Source: Streptomyces armeniacus (GTDB lineage: Bacteria; Actinomycetota; Actinomycetes; Streptomycetales; Streptomycetaceae). From it: 64,000 nt of DNA. A program made the translations under genes and the position numbers. The notes under the pieces are model-generated. The model was given only the letters and a program-made list of their open reading frames with translations, was not told where the DNA came from and made no database searches. The first letter of the stretch is position 1, and every line of letters begins with the position of its first letter. Positions 15,808 to 24,530 of the stretch are shown here, one piece after another. The stretch lies in the NCBI RefSeq assembly GCF_003355155.1, contig NZ_CP031320.1:434001-498000 (forward strand), in the 5' to 3' direction.

Positions 15808-16775
15808 GATGGTCCCCCTTCCCGCGCTCGGTCCGCTTCCCGCGCTCGGTCCGCTTCCCGCGCTCGGTCCGCTTCCTGCGCCCGGTCCACGTCCGGGCGC
15901 CCCTCGCTCGTCGCTCCCAGACATTGTGCGATGCCGTCCCACAGTCGCGTACGAAGGCGTTCCGCGTCGTCGTCGAGGACGGCCGTGACGCCGAAGCCGC
16001 GGGCGAGCCGCAGTTCGCCCACCGGCCGCCAGTGCAGGCCGAGTTCGCGGGCTTGAGCCGTGGAGCAGAGCAGCAGGTCGGCCGAGCCGAAGACGTCGGC
16101 GGCGGCCGCCGTCAGCGAGTCGGCGACGGCGACCTGGGCGGGCTGCAGCCCCACCGCGTCGCGGACGCGCATGAGGCGGTCCCGTATGTGCGGTACGTCG
16201 TCCTCCGGCTGTATCCAGACGCGGCGGCGCGGCAGCCGCGCGTGCCTCCCGGGGCGCAGGGTCTCCAGGTGGACGGCGCCCGGGTGCAGCTTCGTGGCGC
16301 TGGCCACGCCCAGCGGTACGGTCCAGACCCCGTCCTCGGCGGGCGCCGCGGTAATGGCTGCGCGCACGTCGTGACCGCGTACGAGCTCGGCCCGGTCGCC
16401 CGGCGCGGCCCGCCGGAACTCGAGGAACATGTCGTACGCGCGCGCCTCCGCGTCGAGTTCGGCGAGCCCCCGCGTGGTGCAGATGTCCGGTACGGCCACG
16501 CGCAGCGGCCGCAGCCGGGCGCGTTTCGCGTCCTGCTCCATCGCGTCGGCCAGCCGTACGAGGCGCTGCGCCGACGGCAGCATGTCCCGGCCGAACGGGG
16601 TGAGGCTGGCGCGGCGGGCCGAGCGGTCGAACAGCCGCTCGCCGAGGTGCCGTTCGAGCGCGGCGACGCGGCGGCTGGCGACGGACTGGGGAATCCGCGC
16701 GGCCGCGGCACCGCGGGTGAAGCTGCCTGTCTCGCTCACGCTCACGAACGCTCTGCAGCCGCCGATGAGGTCCAC
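15804..16775 (-). CDS. blaA: LysR-family beta-lactamase regulator (BlaA-like)
   Basis: A 323-residue LysR activator. The HTH is at about residues 3-60 (CRAFVSVSETGSFTRGAAAARIPQSVASRRVAALE) and an effector-binding domain follows. It diverges from the beta-lactamase gene across a palindrome-rich gap and overlaps the blaB-like gene by 4 bases. In S. cacaoi the equivalent BlaA activates the lactamase in response to beta-lactams. I prefer the GTG at 16775 (MDLIGG start); a GTG at 16781 is also in frame. Neither has a clear ribosome site. The C-terminus is a run of (READRA)-type repeats from an 18-bp DNA repeat, probably a disordered tail. Confidence 0.86.
   Translation of the reverse strand: MDLIGGCRAFVSVSETGSFTRGAAAARIPQSVASRRVAALERHLGERLFDRSARRASLTPFGRDMLPSAQRLVRLADAMEQDAKRARLRPLRVAVPDICTTRGLAELDAEARAYDMFLEFRRAAPGDRAELVRGHDVRAAITAAPAEDGVWTVPLGVASATKLHPGAVHLETLRPGRHARLPRRRVWIQPEDDVPHIRDRLMRVRDAVGLQPAQVAVADSLTAAAADVFGSADLLLCSTAQARELGLHWRPVGELRLARGFGVTAVLDDDAERLRTRLWDGIAQCLGATSEGRPDVDRAQEADRAREADRAREADRAREGGPS
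15823..15894. repeat. 18-bp in-frame tandem repeat in LysR gene 3' end
   Basis: CGCGCTCGGTCCGCTTCC occurs exactly at 15823, 15841 and 15859, with a diverged fourth unit at 15877. It encodes a charged repeat of Ala, Arg, Glu and Asp at the regulator C-terminus, just before its stop and the overlapping start of the blaB-like gene. Confidence 0.9.
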
Positions 16776-16786
16776 GACCACATGGT

Positions 16787-16816
16787 ATGCCGAACCGGCA
16801 TCGAACCAGCCGGTTC
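16787..16816. promoter_or_regulatory. Tandem LysR-type operators in bla divergent promoter
   Basis: ATGCCG-AAC-CGGCAT (16787-16801) is a perfect inverted repeat with the T-N11-A spacing bound by LysR proteins. GAACC-AGCC-GGTTC (16803-16816) follows at once. Both sit between the divergent LysR and beta-lactamase starts. Inference: activation and autoregulation sites of the BlaA-like protein. The first site abuts the LysR start, which fits autorepression. Confidence 0.75.
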
Positions 16817-16910
16817 TGTCTTGGACAGCATGGCCGGACCTCGCGAGGCTGAGGGCTGAAGGACGTCAATCGCTGACAATCGTCGTCACATGCTGACAAA
16901 GGGGATTCCT

Positions 16911-17831
16911 GTGCCCGATCCGCGTTTCCCACGTGCCACGCGAGCAGCCCTCGCCGCCCTCGTGCTCGTTCCGCTCGCCGGCTGCGGCACCGACGACGAG
17001 GCCGCTTCCCAGCCGGCCGCCGCGACGTCCGAGCGGGCGGCCGGGGCGGCGGAGGCGCAGCGGGAGTTCGGCCGTATCGAGGAGAAGTACGGGGCGCGGC
17101 TCGGCGTGTACGCCGTGGACACCCGTACGGGCCGCGAGCTCTCCTACCACGCCGACAACCGGTTCGCCTTCGCCTCCACCTTCAAGGCGCTCATCGCCGG
17201 CGCGCTCCTCCAGCGCGACTCCGTGAAGGAGCTGGAGAAGCGGGTCACGTACAAGCGGAGCGACCTCGTGCCGCACTCGCCGGTCACGGAGAAGCACGTC
17301 GAGTCGGGGATCACGGTGCGCGAGGCCATGGACGCCGCCGTGCGGTACAGCGACAACACCGCGGCGAACCTCCTCTTCCGCGAACTCGGCGGCCCGGACG
17401 AACTGCAGGCTGCGCTGCGCCGGCTCGGCGACGACACCACGCACTCGGACCGCGTCGAGCCGGAGCTCAACGAGACGAAGCCGGGCGACATCCGGGACAC
17501 CAGCACGCCGCGGGCGATGGCCGGCAGCCTGCGGGCGTTCACCGTCGGCAAGGCGCTGCCCGAGGACAAGCGGAAGATCCTCACCACGATGATGCGGACC
17601 AACACCACCGGGTCGAAGCTCATCCAGGCGGGCGCGCCCAAGGGGTGGAAGGTCGGCGACAAGTCCGGCGCCGCGGACTACGGGACGCGCAACGACATCG
17701 CCGTCGTCTGGCCGCCCGGCCGCGCGCCGATCATGCTCGCGGTGATGTCGGACCGCAAGAGCAAGGACGCGGAGTACGACGACGCGCTCGTCGCCGACGC
17801 AGCGAAGGCAGCGTTCGATGTCTACAAGTGA
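16911..17831 (+). CDS. blaL: Class A beta-lactamase, lipoprotein
   Basis: A 306-residue serine beta-lactamase that opens penicillin-type rings outside the membrane. Motifs are STFK (S89-K92), SDN (147-149), the omega-loop Glu in EPELN (E183) and KSG (251-253). The hydrophobic leader ending in LAGC gives a lipid-anchored protein. The GTG at 16911 is chosen because AAAGGGG lies 6 bases upstream; an ATG at 16890 would add seven residues before the signal. The gene is divergent from the blaAB-like operon that should control it, and its last 14 bases overlap a SARP regulator gene. Catalytic residues are intact, so it should be active. Confidence 0.93.
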   Translation: MPDPRFPRATRAALAALVLVPLAGCGTDDEAASQPAAATSERAAGAAEAQREFGRIEEKYGARLGVYAVDTRTGRELSYHADNRFAFASTFKALIAGALLQRDSVKELEKRVTYKRSDLVPHSPVTEKHVESGITVREAMDAAVRYSDNTAANLLFRELGGPDELQAALRRLGDDTTHSDRVEPELNETKPGDIRDTSTPRAMAGSLRAFTVGKALPEDKRKILTTMMRTNTTGSKLIQAGAPKGWKVGDKSGAADYGTRNDIAVVWPPGRAPIMLAVMSDRKSKDAEYDDALVADAAKAAFDVYK

Positions 17832-18591
17832 GCGCCGGCCCGGCATACGGCTCCTCGGCCCGGTCTGCCTTCTCAACGGGGGCACGCCGGTGCCGGTGCG
17901 GGGCCAGCGGCAGATGCGGTTCCTGGCGGCGCTCGCGCTGAGCCCCGGGCACGTGGTCACCAACGAGGCATTCATCGAGGACTCCTGGGGTGCCGCTCCC
18001 CCGCGGACGGTGACGGGCCAGATCCAGACGACCGTGTGGAAGATCCGTACCGCGCTGGACGCGGCGGGCCTGCCCCGCGGCACCCTCGCCTCCCACGGCG
18101 CCGGCTACCGGCTGGACGTGCCCGCGGACAGCGTCGACGCCGCCGTCTTCCGGCGGCAGGCGCGGGAGGCACGCACGCTGTTCGCGGCGGGCTCCTTCCG
18201 GGAGGCCGGCGACCGGCTCGACAGGGCGCTCCGCCTCTGGCGGGGGCCTGCGCTCGCGGACGTCACCTCGGCGGGCCTCCGGCTGCGCGCGGAGGCGCTG
18301 GACCGGGAGCGCGCGGCGGCGGCCGAACTGCGGGCGCTGGTCGCGATAGAGCTGGGCTGCTACGACGAGGCCATCGCCGAACTCTCCGACCGCCTCGACC
18401 ACGACCCGCTGCGCGAGGACCTCTACGGCGGGCTGATGCGCGCGTACTACCGTGCGGGCCGCCCGGCCGATTCGATACGGGTGTTCCGCCGCGCCGAGAG
18501 CGCCCTGCGTGAGCAGATCGGCGTGGCGCCCGGCCGGCCGCTGGTGTCCCTCATGCGCGGTGTGCTGCGGCGGGACGAGGAAATCCTCTGA
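17818..18591 (+). CDS. SARP-family (AfsR/DnrI-type) transcriptional activator
   Basis: A 257-residue activator. An OmpR-like winged-helix domain spans about residues 10-95 ([12 protein letters not shown], then [13 protein letters not shown] and [13 protein letters not shown]), and the bacterial transcriptional activation domain about 103-245 ([23 protein letters not shown] onward). There are no ATPase or TPR additions. SARPs normally switch on antibiotic biosynthesis clusters. Here the ATG lies inside the beta-lactamase gene (14-base overlap), so the two are co-transcribed and probably co-induced. No biosynthetic genes are nearby, so its targets are elsewhere or are the PBP gene convergent with it. 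Confidence 0.9.
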   Translation: MSTSERRPGIRLLGPVCLLNGGTPVPVRGQRQMRFLAALALSPGHVVTNEAFIEDSWGAAPPRTVTGQIQTTVWKIRTALDAAGLPRGTLASHGAGYRLDVPADSVDAAVFRRQAREARTLFAAGSFREAGDRLDRALRLWRGPALADVTSAGLRLRAEALDRERAAAAELRALVAIELGCYDEAIAELSDRLDHDPLREDLYGGLMRAYYRAGRPADSIRVFRRAESALREQIGVAPGRPLVSLMRGVLRRDEEIL

Positions 18592-18623
18592 GCGGGTATG
18601 CGCCCCGCCCCCCGTACGCCCGT

Positions 18624-18651
18624 GGAGAGCCCGCCCCCTCGCGGGCTCTCC
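18624..18651. terminator. Strong hairpin terminator between SARP and PBP genes
   Basis: GGAGAGCCCGC (18624-18634) and its exact complement (18641-18651) flank a 6-base loop. It lies between convergent genes that stop at 18591 and 18675, so it can serve both. Confidence 0.85.
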
Positions 18652-18674
18652 GCCGGCCGTACGCCCCCGCGCGC

Positions 18675-20318
18675 TCACCCCAGGTTCTCCAGGAAGTCCG
18701 CCGCGACCGGCCCGGCGTCCGAGCCGCCCGAGCCGCCGTCGGCGAGGAGCACCGCCCAGGCCACGTTCCGCTCGCCCTGGTAGCCGATCATCCAGGCGTG
18801 CGTACGGGGCGGGGTCTCGTTGCCGAACTCGGCAGTGCCCGTCTTCGCGTGGGTCTCCCCTGGCGCGTCCTTCAGCTTCGAGGCGGCGCCGGTGGTGACG
18901 GCCTCGCGCATCATCGAGCGCAGGTCCTTCAGCACGCGGTCGTCCAGTGAGGCCCCGGTCTTGTGCCGGTCCTTCGCCGCCGCCGGTACGAGCACGGGCT
19001 GCCGGAACTCGCCCTGCTTGACCGTCGCCGCGACGGAGGCCATCACGAGCGGCGAGGCCTGCACCTTGCCCTGCCCGATGGTGGCCGCGGCCTTGTCGTT
19101 GTCGCTGGTGTTGACCGGGACGCTGCCGTCGTACGTGGTGGTGCCCGCGTCCCAGGTCGAGCCGATCCCGAACGCCTCGGCGGTGTCGTGCAGTGCGGAG
19201 GAGGAGAGCTTGCCGCGGGACGAGACGAAGAAGGTGTTGCAGGACTTGGCGAACGATTCGCGGAAGGTCGTGCCGGCGGGCAGCGTGAACTGGTCCTGGT
19301 TCTCGTAGCGCTGCCCGTCGACGTAGCTGAACTTCGGGCAGTCGGCCCGGTCCGCCGGGCTCATCCCGCCCTTCAGCAGCGCGGCGGCGGTCACCACCTT
19401 GAAGGTGGAGCCGGGCGGGTAGCGGCCGGCCAGCGCGCGGTTCATGCCGCCGGGCTTGTTGGCGGCGGCGAGTACGTGGCCGTTGCGCGGGTCGACGGCG
19501 ACGATCGCCGCCTCCTTCGTCACCCCGTCCAGCGCTTCCGCGGCGGCCTTCTGGACTTCGGGGTCGATGGTGGTCTTGACGGGGCTGCCCTTCTTCCCGC
19601 CGCCCTTCTTCAGGGTCTTGACCGTGTTCCCGTTCGCGCGGTCCACGATCACCACGGACTTCTTCGCCCCGCCGGAGAGCTGCTTGTCGTACTCGGCCTC
19701 GAGTCCGGCGACGCCTTTCCCGGTCTTCTCGTCGACGGAGCCGACGAGGGACGCCGCCTCCAGTTCGGAGCCGGTCGCGTCGAGGACGGCGGCGCGGTCG
19801 CCCGCGGGGTCCAGGGCGAGGGTCGGCCCGGGGACCATCCTGGGGTGGATCATCGGGGTGCTGAAGAGCACCTCCCAGTTCCCCTCCTTCTTCTGCACCT
19901 TGGCCTGGGAGTCCCAGGAGTAGTCCCCGACGCCGGGAAGCTCCATCTCCACGGTGAACGGGAAACGCACGTCCGTGCCGGACCGCTTCTCGCCGTCCCC
20001 CAGGGAGATCTCCGTCCGCTCGGGCTTCAGGTTGCCGGTGACGGATTCGAGCAGTGATTCCGCGGTGTCGGGGGTGTCCGCGACCGCGGCGGCCTTCTTG
20101 GCGTCGCCCGCCTCCCACGCGTCGAGGAATGTCTGCAGCGGCTTCTGCGCCGCCGCGATCTGCGGGTCCTCGGGGCCGTCGCCGGACAGCCGGCCGTATC
20201 CCCAGAAGCCGGCCGCGGTGAGCACCAGTACGGCGGCGAGTGCCCCCAGCACGGTCCGGCGCCGGGAGCGGGGCGGTCTCGGCCCGTAGCTGTAGTCGTC
20301 ATGGTCATAGTGCGCCAT
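18675..20318 (-). CDS. Penicillin-binding protein, MecA/PBP2-like transpeptidase
   Basis: A 547-residue membrane-anchored class B PBP that cross-links peptidoglycan outside the cell. One transmembrane helix (about 22-45) precedes an NTF2-like MecA_N domain (about 55-165), a dimerisation region and the transpeptidase domain (about 235-547) with STFK (S304-K307), SCN (359-361) and KTG (492-494). The MecA_N domain occurs in low-affinity PBPs such as PBP2a. Position beside the beta-lactamase locus suggests a second, target-based arm of beta-lactam resistance. Streptomyces genomes also carry such PBPs without a resistance role. Confidence 0.88.
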   Translation of the reverse strand: MAHYDHDDYSYGPRPPRSRRRTVLGALAAVLVLTAAGFWGYGRLSGDGPEDPQIAAAQKPLQTFLDAWEAGDAKKAAAVADTPDTAESLLESVTGNLKPERTEISLGDGEKRSGTDVRFPFTVEMELPGVGDYSWDSQAKVQKKEGNWEVLFSTPMIHPRMVPGPTLALDPAGDRAAVLDATGSELEAASLVGSVDEKTGKGVAGLEAEYDKQLSGGAKKSVVIVDRANGNTVKTLKKGGGKKGSPVKTTIDPEVQKAAAEALDGVTKEAAIVAVDPRNGHVLAAANKPGGMNRALAGRYPPGSTFKVVTAAALLKGGMSPADRADCPKFSYVDGQRYENQDQFTLPAGTTFRESFAKSCNTFFVSSRGKLSSSALHDTAEAFGIGSTWDAGTTTYDGSVPVNTSDNDKAAATIGQGKVQASPLVMASVAATVKQGEFRQPVLVPAAAKDRHKTGASLDDRVLKDLRSMMREAVTTGAASKLKDAPGETHAKTGTAEFGNETPPRTHAWMIGYQGERNVAWAVLLADGGSGGSDAGPVAADFLENLG

Positions 20319-20431
20319 ACGGCCGCACAGTAAGGGCTTCTTCTCTTCCGGCTCTCTTCATCCGGAGCGTGCCCCCCGGCGAATGCCCGCGGCGCGTTCT
20401 CCGCGACGGGATCCGGGGCAGGTTGTATGCC

Positions 20432-21586
20432 ATGGACCGGCAGCGGCGGTACGTCGTCATCGGCGCGGGCATCGTCGGCACGGTGCTCGCGCACCGGCTC
20501 GCCACGGCGGGCGCGGCGGTCGCCCTGCTCGACCGGGACCGCCCGGGTCGGGGCACCAGCCGCTGGAGCTTCGCCTGGCTGAACTCCAACAACAAGACCC
20601 CGCGCGGCTACCACGACCTCACCGTCCACGGCATGGAGGCGTGGGCCCGGCTGGCGGCCGTGGCGGACGGCGGCGCGTGGTACCGCCCCGTGGGCAACCT
20701 GCGCTGGGCCGCCTGCGAGGACGGCCGCCGCGAACTGGCCGGACGGGTGGCGCGGCTGCGTGACTGGGGCTACGCCGCCCGTGTCACCGACCGCAGGGAG
20801 GTGGCACGGCTGGAGCCCGCGCTGGCGCTGCCAGCGGACGTCGCGGAGGTGGCCTGGTTCCCGGACGAGGGGTACGTGCTCACCGAGCCGCTGATCGACG
20901 GGCTGATCCGCCGCACGGTGGCCGCGGGCGCCGAGCTCCGTACCGCCGGGGCCGGGGAGGCGGTGGCGGCGGCGCGTACGCGTGACGGCGGCTGGTCGGT
21001 GACGACCGCCGACGGCGGCCGCGTCACGGGCGACGTCCTGGTGTGCTGCGCGGGCCGCTGGACGCCGGGCGTCAGCGGGCTGGCCGGGCGGCCGGTGCCG
21101 GTCGTCGAGCCGGAGTCGGCCGGTTCGGAGGCGCCGGGCCTGGCCGTACGGGTGGGCCCCGTCGCGGCGCCGCCCGTACGCGTCGCGCACACGCCGCTGG
21201 TGCACCTGCGGGCGCACGGCGCGGACACGGTGCATCTGGAGGCGGCGGACGCGGACGTCGACCTGCACACGCCGGAGGCGGAGCTGGACCGCTGGGCCGG
21301 CGTGCTGCTGGAGCGCGCCCGGCACGTCATGCCGTCCCTCGCCACGGCGCGTGTGCTGGAGCGGACGGTGTGCGTACGGCCGCTGCCCCTCGACGGGCTC
21401 CCGGCCGTCGGCCCGGCGGACGGAGCCGCGGTGGACGGCGGCCCCGCGGGCGGCAGCCCGTACGTGGTGGTCACCCACAGCGGCGTCACCCTCGCCGCGG
21501 GCCTGGCGGAGCTCGCCGGGCGGGAGCTGCTGGAGGACGTACGGGTGCCCGAGCTGGCGCCGTTCCGGCCGGGGCGGTTCGACTGA
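20432..21586 (+). CDS. FAD-dependent oxidoreductase (DadA/glycine oxidase family)
   Basis: A 384-residue flavoenzyme. VVIGAGIVGTVLAHRLATAGAAVALLDRD at the N-terminus is the FAD-binding dinucleotide fold. GRGTSRWSFAWLNSNN and the C-terminal PLPLDGLPAVGP and THSGVTLAAGL are hallmarks of the D-amino-acid/glycine oxidase and sarcosine dehydrogenase group. It likely oxidises an amine or D-amino acid in the cytoplasm; the substrate is unknown. The ATG at 20432 puts the Gly motif at residue 10. It is divergent from the PBP gene across a 113-bp gap with no obvious operator. Confidence 0.87.
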   Translation: MDRQRRYVVIGAGIVGTVLAHRLATAGAAVALLDRDRPGRGTSRWSFAWLNSNNKTPRGYHDLTVHGMEAWARLAAVADGGAWYRPVGNLRWAACEDGRRELAGRVARLRDWGYAARVTDRREVARLEPALALPADVAEVAWFPDEGYVLTEPLIDGLIRRTVAAGAELRTAGAGEAVAAARTRDGGWSVTTADGGRVTGDVLVCCAGRWTPGVSGLAGRPVPVVEPESAGSEAPGLAVRVGPVAAPPVRVAHTPLVHLRAHGADTVHLEAADADVDLHTPEAELDRWAGVLLERARHVMPSLATARVLERTVCVRPLPLDGLPAVGPADGAAVDGGPAGGSPYVVVTHSGVTLAAGLAELAGRELLEDVRVPELAPFRPGRFD

Positions 21587-21685
21587 CGTACGGGGCGGCG
21601 GGAACACGTCCGGTACGGCGGGAAGGCGGGCGTCCTCGTACGGCGGAAAGGGCGCGCGTACGGGTCTGGCACGCCGCACAGGACT

Positions 21686-21718
21686 GCCTTGACAAGGCCC
21701 CCGCGCACGCCTTATGCA
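21686..21718 (+). promoter_or_regulatory. dnaK: Candidate sigma-70-type promoter for dnaK operon
   Basis: TTGACA at 21689-21694 is a perfect -35 box; TATGCA at 21713 (18-base spacer) is a possible -10. The dyad GCCTT-GAC-AAGGC overlaps the -35 box, and TGACGTCA lies further down at 21736-21743. The CTTGAGT-N7-ACTCAAG element of HspR control is not visible. Confidence 0.5.
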
Positions 21719-21831
21719 CGATTTATCAGGGATTTTGACGTCACCCACAGAGAGCCGCGGTGATCGAGCCGGCGGCGAGACCGGCACCGACCCGCCGGGG
21801 TCGCGCCGCGGCCGGCGAGGAGGGACCTGAC

Positions 21832-23790
21832 ATGGCACGCGCGGTCGGCATCGACCTCGGCACGACCAACTCGGTGGTCTGCGTGCTGGAGGGAGGCGAA
21901 CCCTCCGTCATCGCGAACACGGAGGGCGCCCGCACCACACCCTCGGTCGTGGCCTTCGCCAAGGGCGGTGAACTGCTGGTCGGCGAGGTCGCCAAGCGCC
22001 AGTCGGTCACCAACGTGGAGCGCACCGTACGGTCCGTCAAGCGGCACATCGGCGAGGACGACTGGCGCTTCCCCGAGTCCGGCAGCATCGACGGAAAGCA
22101 GTACACGGCGCAGGAGATCTCCGCCCGCGTGCTGCAGAAGCTGAAGCGCGACGCCGAGGCGTACCTCGGTGAGGACGTCACGGACGCCGTGGTCACGGTG
22201 CCCGCGTACTTCAACGACTCCCAGCGCACCGCCACCAAGGAGGCCGGCGAGATCGCAGGCCTCAACGTGCTGCGGATCATCAACGAGCCCACGTCCGCGG
22301 CCCTCGCGTACGGCCTGGACGAGGAGAACGACCAGACCGTCCTCGTCTTCGACCTCGGCGGCGGCACCTTCGACGTGTCGCTGCTGGAGATCGGCGAGGG
22401 CGTCGTCGAGGTGAAGGCCACCTCGGGCGACACCGGGCTGGGCGGCGACGACTGGGACCAGCGGATCGTCGACCACCTGGTGAAGCAGTTCAAGAACGGC
22501 CACGGCATCGATCTGGCCAAGGACAAGATGGCGCTCCAGCGGCTGCGTGAGGCCGCGGAGAAGGCCAAGGTCGAGCTGTCCGCCGCGACCGAGACGACGA
22601 TCAACCTGCCGTACGTCAGCGCCTCTCCGGAGGGTCCGCTGCATCTGGACGAGAGGCTGACCAGGGCGCAGTTCCAGCAGCTGACGCAGGATCTGCTGGA
22701 CCGCTGCAAGGGCCCGTTCGAGCAGGCCGTACGGGACGCGGGGATCGAGGTCGCCAAGGTGGACCACGTCATCCTGGTCGGCGGCTCGACGCGGATGCCC
22801 GCGGTGACCGACCTGGTGCGGGACCTCACCGGCAAGGAGCCGCACAAGGGCGTCAACCCGGACGAGGTCGTCGCCATCGGTGCGGCGCTCCAGGCCGGCG
22901 TGCTCAAGGGCGAGGTCAAGGACGTCCTGCTGCTCGACGTCACCCCGTTGTCCCTCGGCATCGAGACCAAGGGCGGCATCATGACGAAGCTGATCGAGCG
23001 GAACACGACGATCCCCACGAAGCGCTCCGAGGTGTTCAGCACGGCGGAGGACAACCAGCCGTCCGTGGCGGTGCAGGCTTTCCAGGGCGAGCGGGAGATC
23101 GCCGCGTACAACAAGAAGCTCGGCATGTTCGAGCTGACCGGGCTGCCCCCGGCGCCGCGCGGAGTGCCGCAGATCGAGGTCACCTTCGACATCGACGCGA
23201 ACGGCATCATGCACGTCGCCGCGAAGGACCTGGCCACCGACCGCGAGCAGCGCATGACCATCACCGGCGGCTCGGCCCTGCCGAAGGACGACATCGACCG
23301 CATGGTCTCCGACGCCGAGCGGCACGCGGACGAGGACCGCCGCAAGCGGGAGGCCGCCGAGACCCGCAACCACGCCGAGCAGCTCGCGTACCAGACCGAG
23401 AACCTGCTCCGGGAGAACGGCGACAAGGTCCCCGCGGACGCCAGGCAGGAGACCGAGTCCGCCCTGTCCGGCCTCAAGGAGCAGCTCAAGGCCGGCGAGA
23501 AGGCCGAGGCCGGGAGCGAGGACACCGCGGCCCTGCGCGCCGCCGCCGAGAAGGTCGCGGAGGCGAGCCAGAAGATCGGCTCGGCCCTCTATGCGCAGGC
23601 GCAGGAGCAGCGGCAGGGCGCGCAGGCCGGTACGCCGCCCGGTACGGAGGCGGGCGCCGGAGCCGGAGCAGGAGCGGCGGGCGGCCCGGAGGGCTCCGGC
23701 GGTGCCGCGGACTCCGGCGAGGAGGACGTCGTGGACGCCGAGATCGTGGACGAGGACGACAGCGACAGCGCGAAGGGAGGCGCCGCATGA
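21832..23790 (+). CDS. dnaK: Hsp70 chaperone DnaK
   Basis: A 652-residue ATP-driven chaperone. The nucleotide-binding domain runs from [10 protein letters not shown] to about 370 with phosphate loops DLGGGTFD and GGSTRMP. The linker [16 protein letters not shown] leads to the substrate-binding sandwich and a helical lid. The C-terminus ends in the acidic [14 protein letters not shown] tail typical of bacterial DnaK, preceded by an Ala/Gly/Gln-rich stretch. The ATG at 21832 has GAGGAGGGA upstream. Unlike the usual Streptomyces dnaK-grpE-dnaJ-hspR operon, this one continues only to grpE and a thiI-like gene, so it is probably a second copy. Confidence 0.95.
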   Translation: MARAVGIDLGTTNSVVCVLEGGEPSVIANTEGARTTPSVVAFAKGGELLVGEVAKRQSVTNVERTVRSVKRHIGEDDWRFPESGSIDGKQYTAQEISARVLQKLKRDAEAYLGEDVTDAVVTVPAYFNDSQRTATKEAGEIAGLNVLRIINEPTSAALAYGLDEENDQTVLVFDLGGGTFDVSLLEIGEGVVEVKATSGDTGLGGDDWDQRIVDHLVKQFKNGHGIDLAKDKMALQRLREAAEKAKVELSAATETTINLPYVSASPEGPLHLDERLTRAQFQQLTQDLLDRCKGPFEQAVRDAGIEVAKVDHVILVGGSTRMPAVTDLVRDLTGKEPHKGVNPDEVVAIGAALQAGVLKGEVKDVLLLDVTPLSLGIETKGGIMTKLIERNTTIPTKRSEVFSTAEDNQPSVAVQAFQGEREIAAYNKKLGMFELTGLPPAPRGVPQIEVTFDIDANGIMHVAAKDLATDREQRMTITGGSALPKDDIDRMVSDAERHADEDRRKREAAETRNHAEQLAYQTENLLRENGDKVPADARQETESALSGLKEQLKAGEKAEAGSEDTAALRAAAEKVAEASQKIGSALYAQAQEQRQGAQAGTPPGTEAGAGAGAGAAGGPEGSGGAADSGEEDVVDAEIVDEDDSDSAKGGAA

Positions 23791-24530
23791 ACCACCCGCC
23801 GGCCGGCCACCGCTCCGGTGAAGGCCCGCGCCGCGGGCCGCTGCGGCCCGTGGCCGGTGCCCCGCGCGGCACCGGCTCCCTGCCGCGCGGTACGGCCCTG
23901 GCGGACACCCCGGACACCCCGGACACCCCCGGCACAGCGGACACGGCCGGTACGGCGGACACGGCGGCCGGTCGTCGCGACGCCGCCGGGCAGGGGGCCG
24001 AGGCGGAGGCGGCGCCCCGTACGTCCGGCGCACCCGCCGCCTCCGGCGATGCGGCGGTCGAGCGCGACGACTGCCTGGACGACCTGCGCCGGCTGAAGGC
24101 CGAGTACGACAACTACCGCAAGCGCGTGGAACGGGACCGGATCGCGCTGCGCGAGATCGCCGTGGCCAACGTGCTGCGGCGCTTCCTGCCCGCGCTGGAC
24201 GCCGTCGCCCGCGCCCGCGAACACGGCGAGGTGTCGGGAGGCTTCGCGCAGGTCGCGGACCTGCTCGAGCAGGAGGCGGTCGCGCTGGGCATGCGGTCCT
24301 TCGGGACGCCCGGTGAGCCCTTCGACCCCCGGCGGCACGAGGCGCTCACCCACACGTACAGCGCGGACGTCGAACACGCCGTCTGCACCGAGGTGTTCCG
24401 CGCCGGCTACCGGGTCGGCGACCACCTGCTGCGTCCGGCCCAGGTCGCCGTCGGCGAACCGGCGCCACCGGAAGGCGACAGCGGCGACAGCGGCGGGACC
24501 GCTGACGGCGCCACCGACACGGAGAGGTGA
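23787..24530 (+). CDS. grpE: GrpE nucleotide exchange factor
   Basis: A 247-residue co-chaperone. The first about 95 residues are low-complexity, with Asp-Thr-Pro repeats near residues 41-60. The GrpE core follows: the coiled-coil [25 protein letters not shown] (read as two parts), then [13 protein letters not shown], and the beta domain ending [18 protein letters not shown]. The ATG overlaps the dnaK stop (ATGA), so the two are coupled. The N-terminal tail is longer than in typical GrpE. Confidence 0.93.
   Translation: MNHPPAGHRSGEGPRRGPLRPVAGAPRGTGSLPRGTALADTPDTPDTPGTADTAGTADTAAGRRDAAGQGAEAEAAPRTSGAPAASGDAAVERDDCLDDLRRLKAEYDNYRKRVERDRIALREIAVANVLRRFLPALDAVARAREHGEVSGGFAQVADLLEQEAVALGMRSFGTPGEPFDPRRHEALTHTYSADVEHAVCTEVFRAGYRVGDHLLRPAQVAVGEPAPPEGDSGDSGGTADGATDTER

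Noticed and set aside
16783..16787. ATG at 16783 as LysR start
   Set aside because: It is two bases out of frame with the LysR fold.
14905..16932. One 675-codon open frame covering the blaB-like gene and the LysR region
   Set aside because: Only the last 300 codons read as protein; upstream is the wrong frame of the LysR gene, which has its own HTH and fold.
21660..21760. HspR HAIR or CIRCE element before dnaK
   Set aside because: Only short dyads (GCCTT-GAC-AAGGC and TGACGTCA) are seen; neither fits CTTGAGT-N7-ACTCAAG nor the CIRCE repeat.
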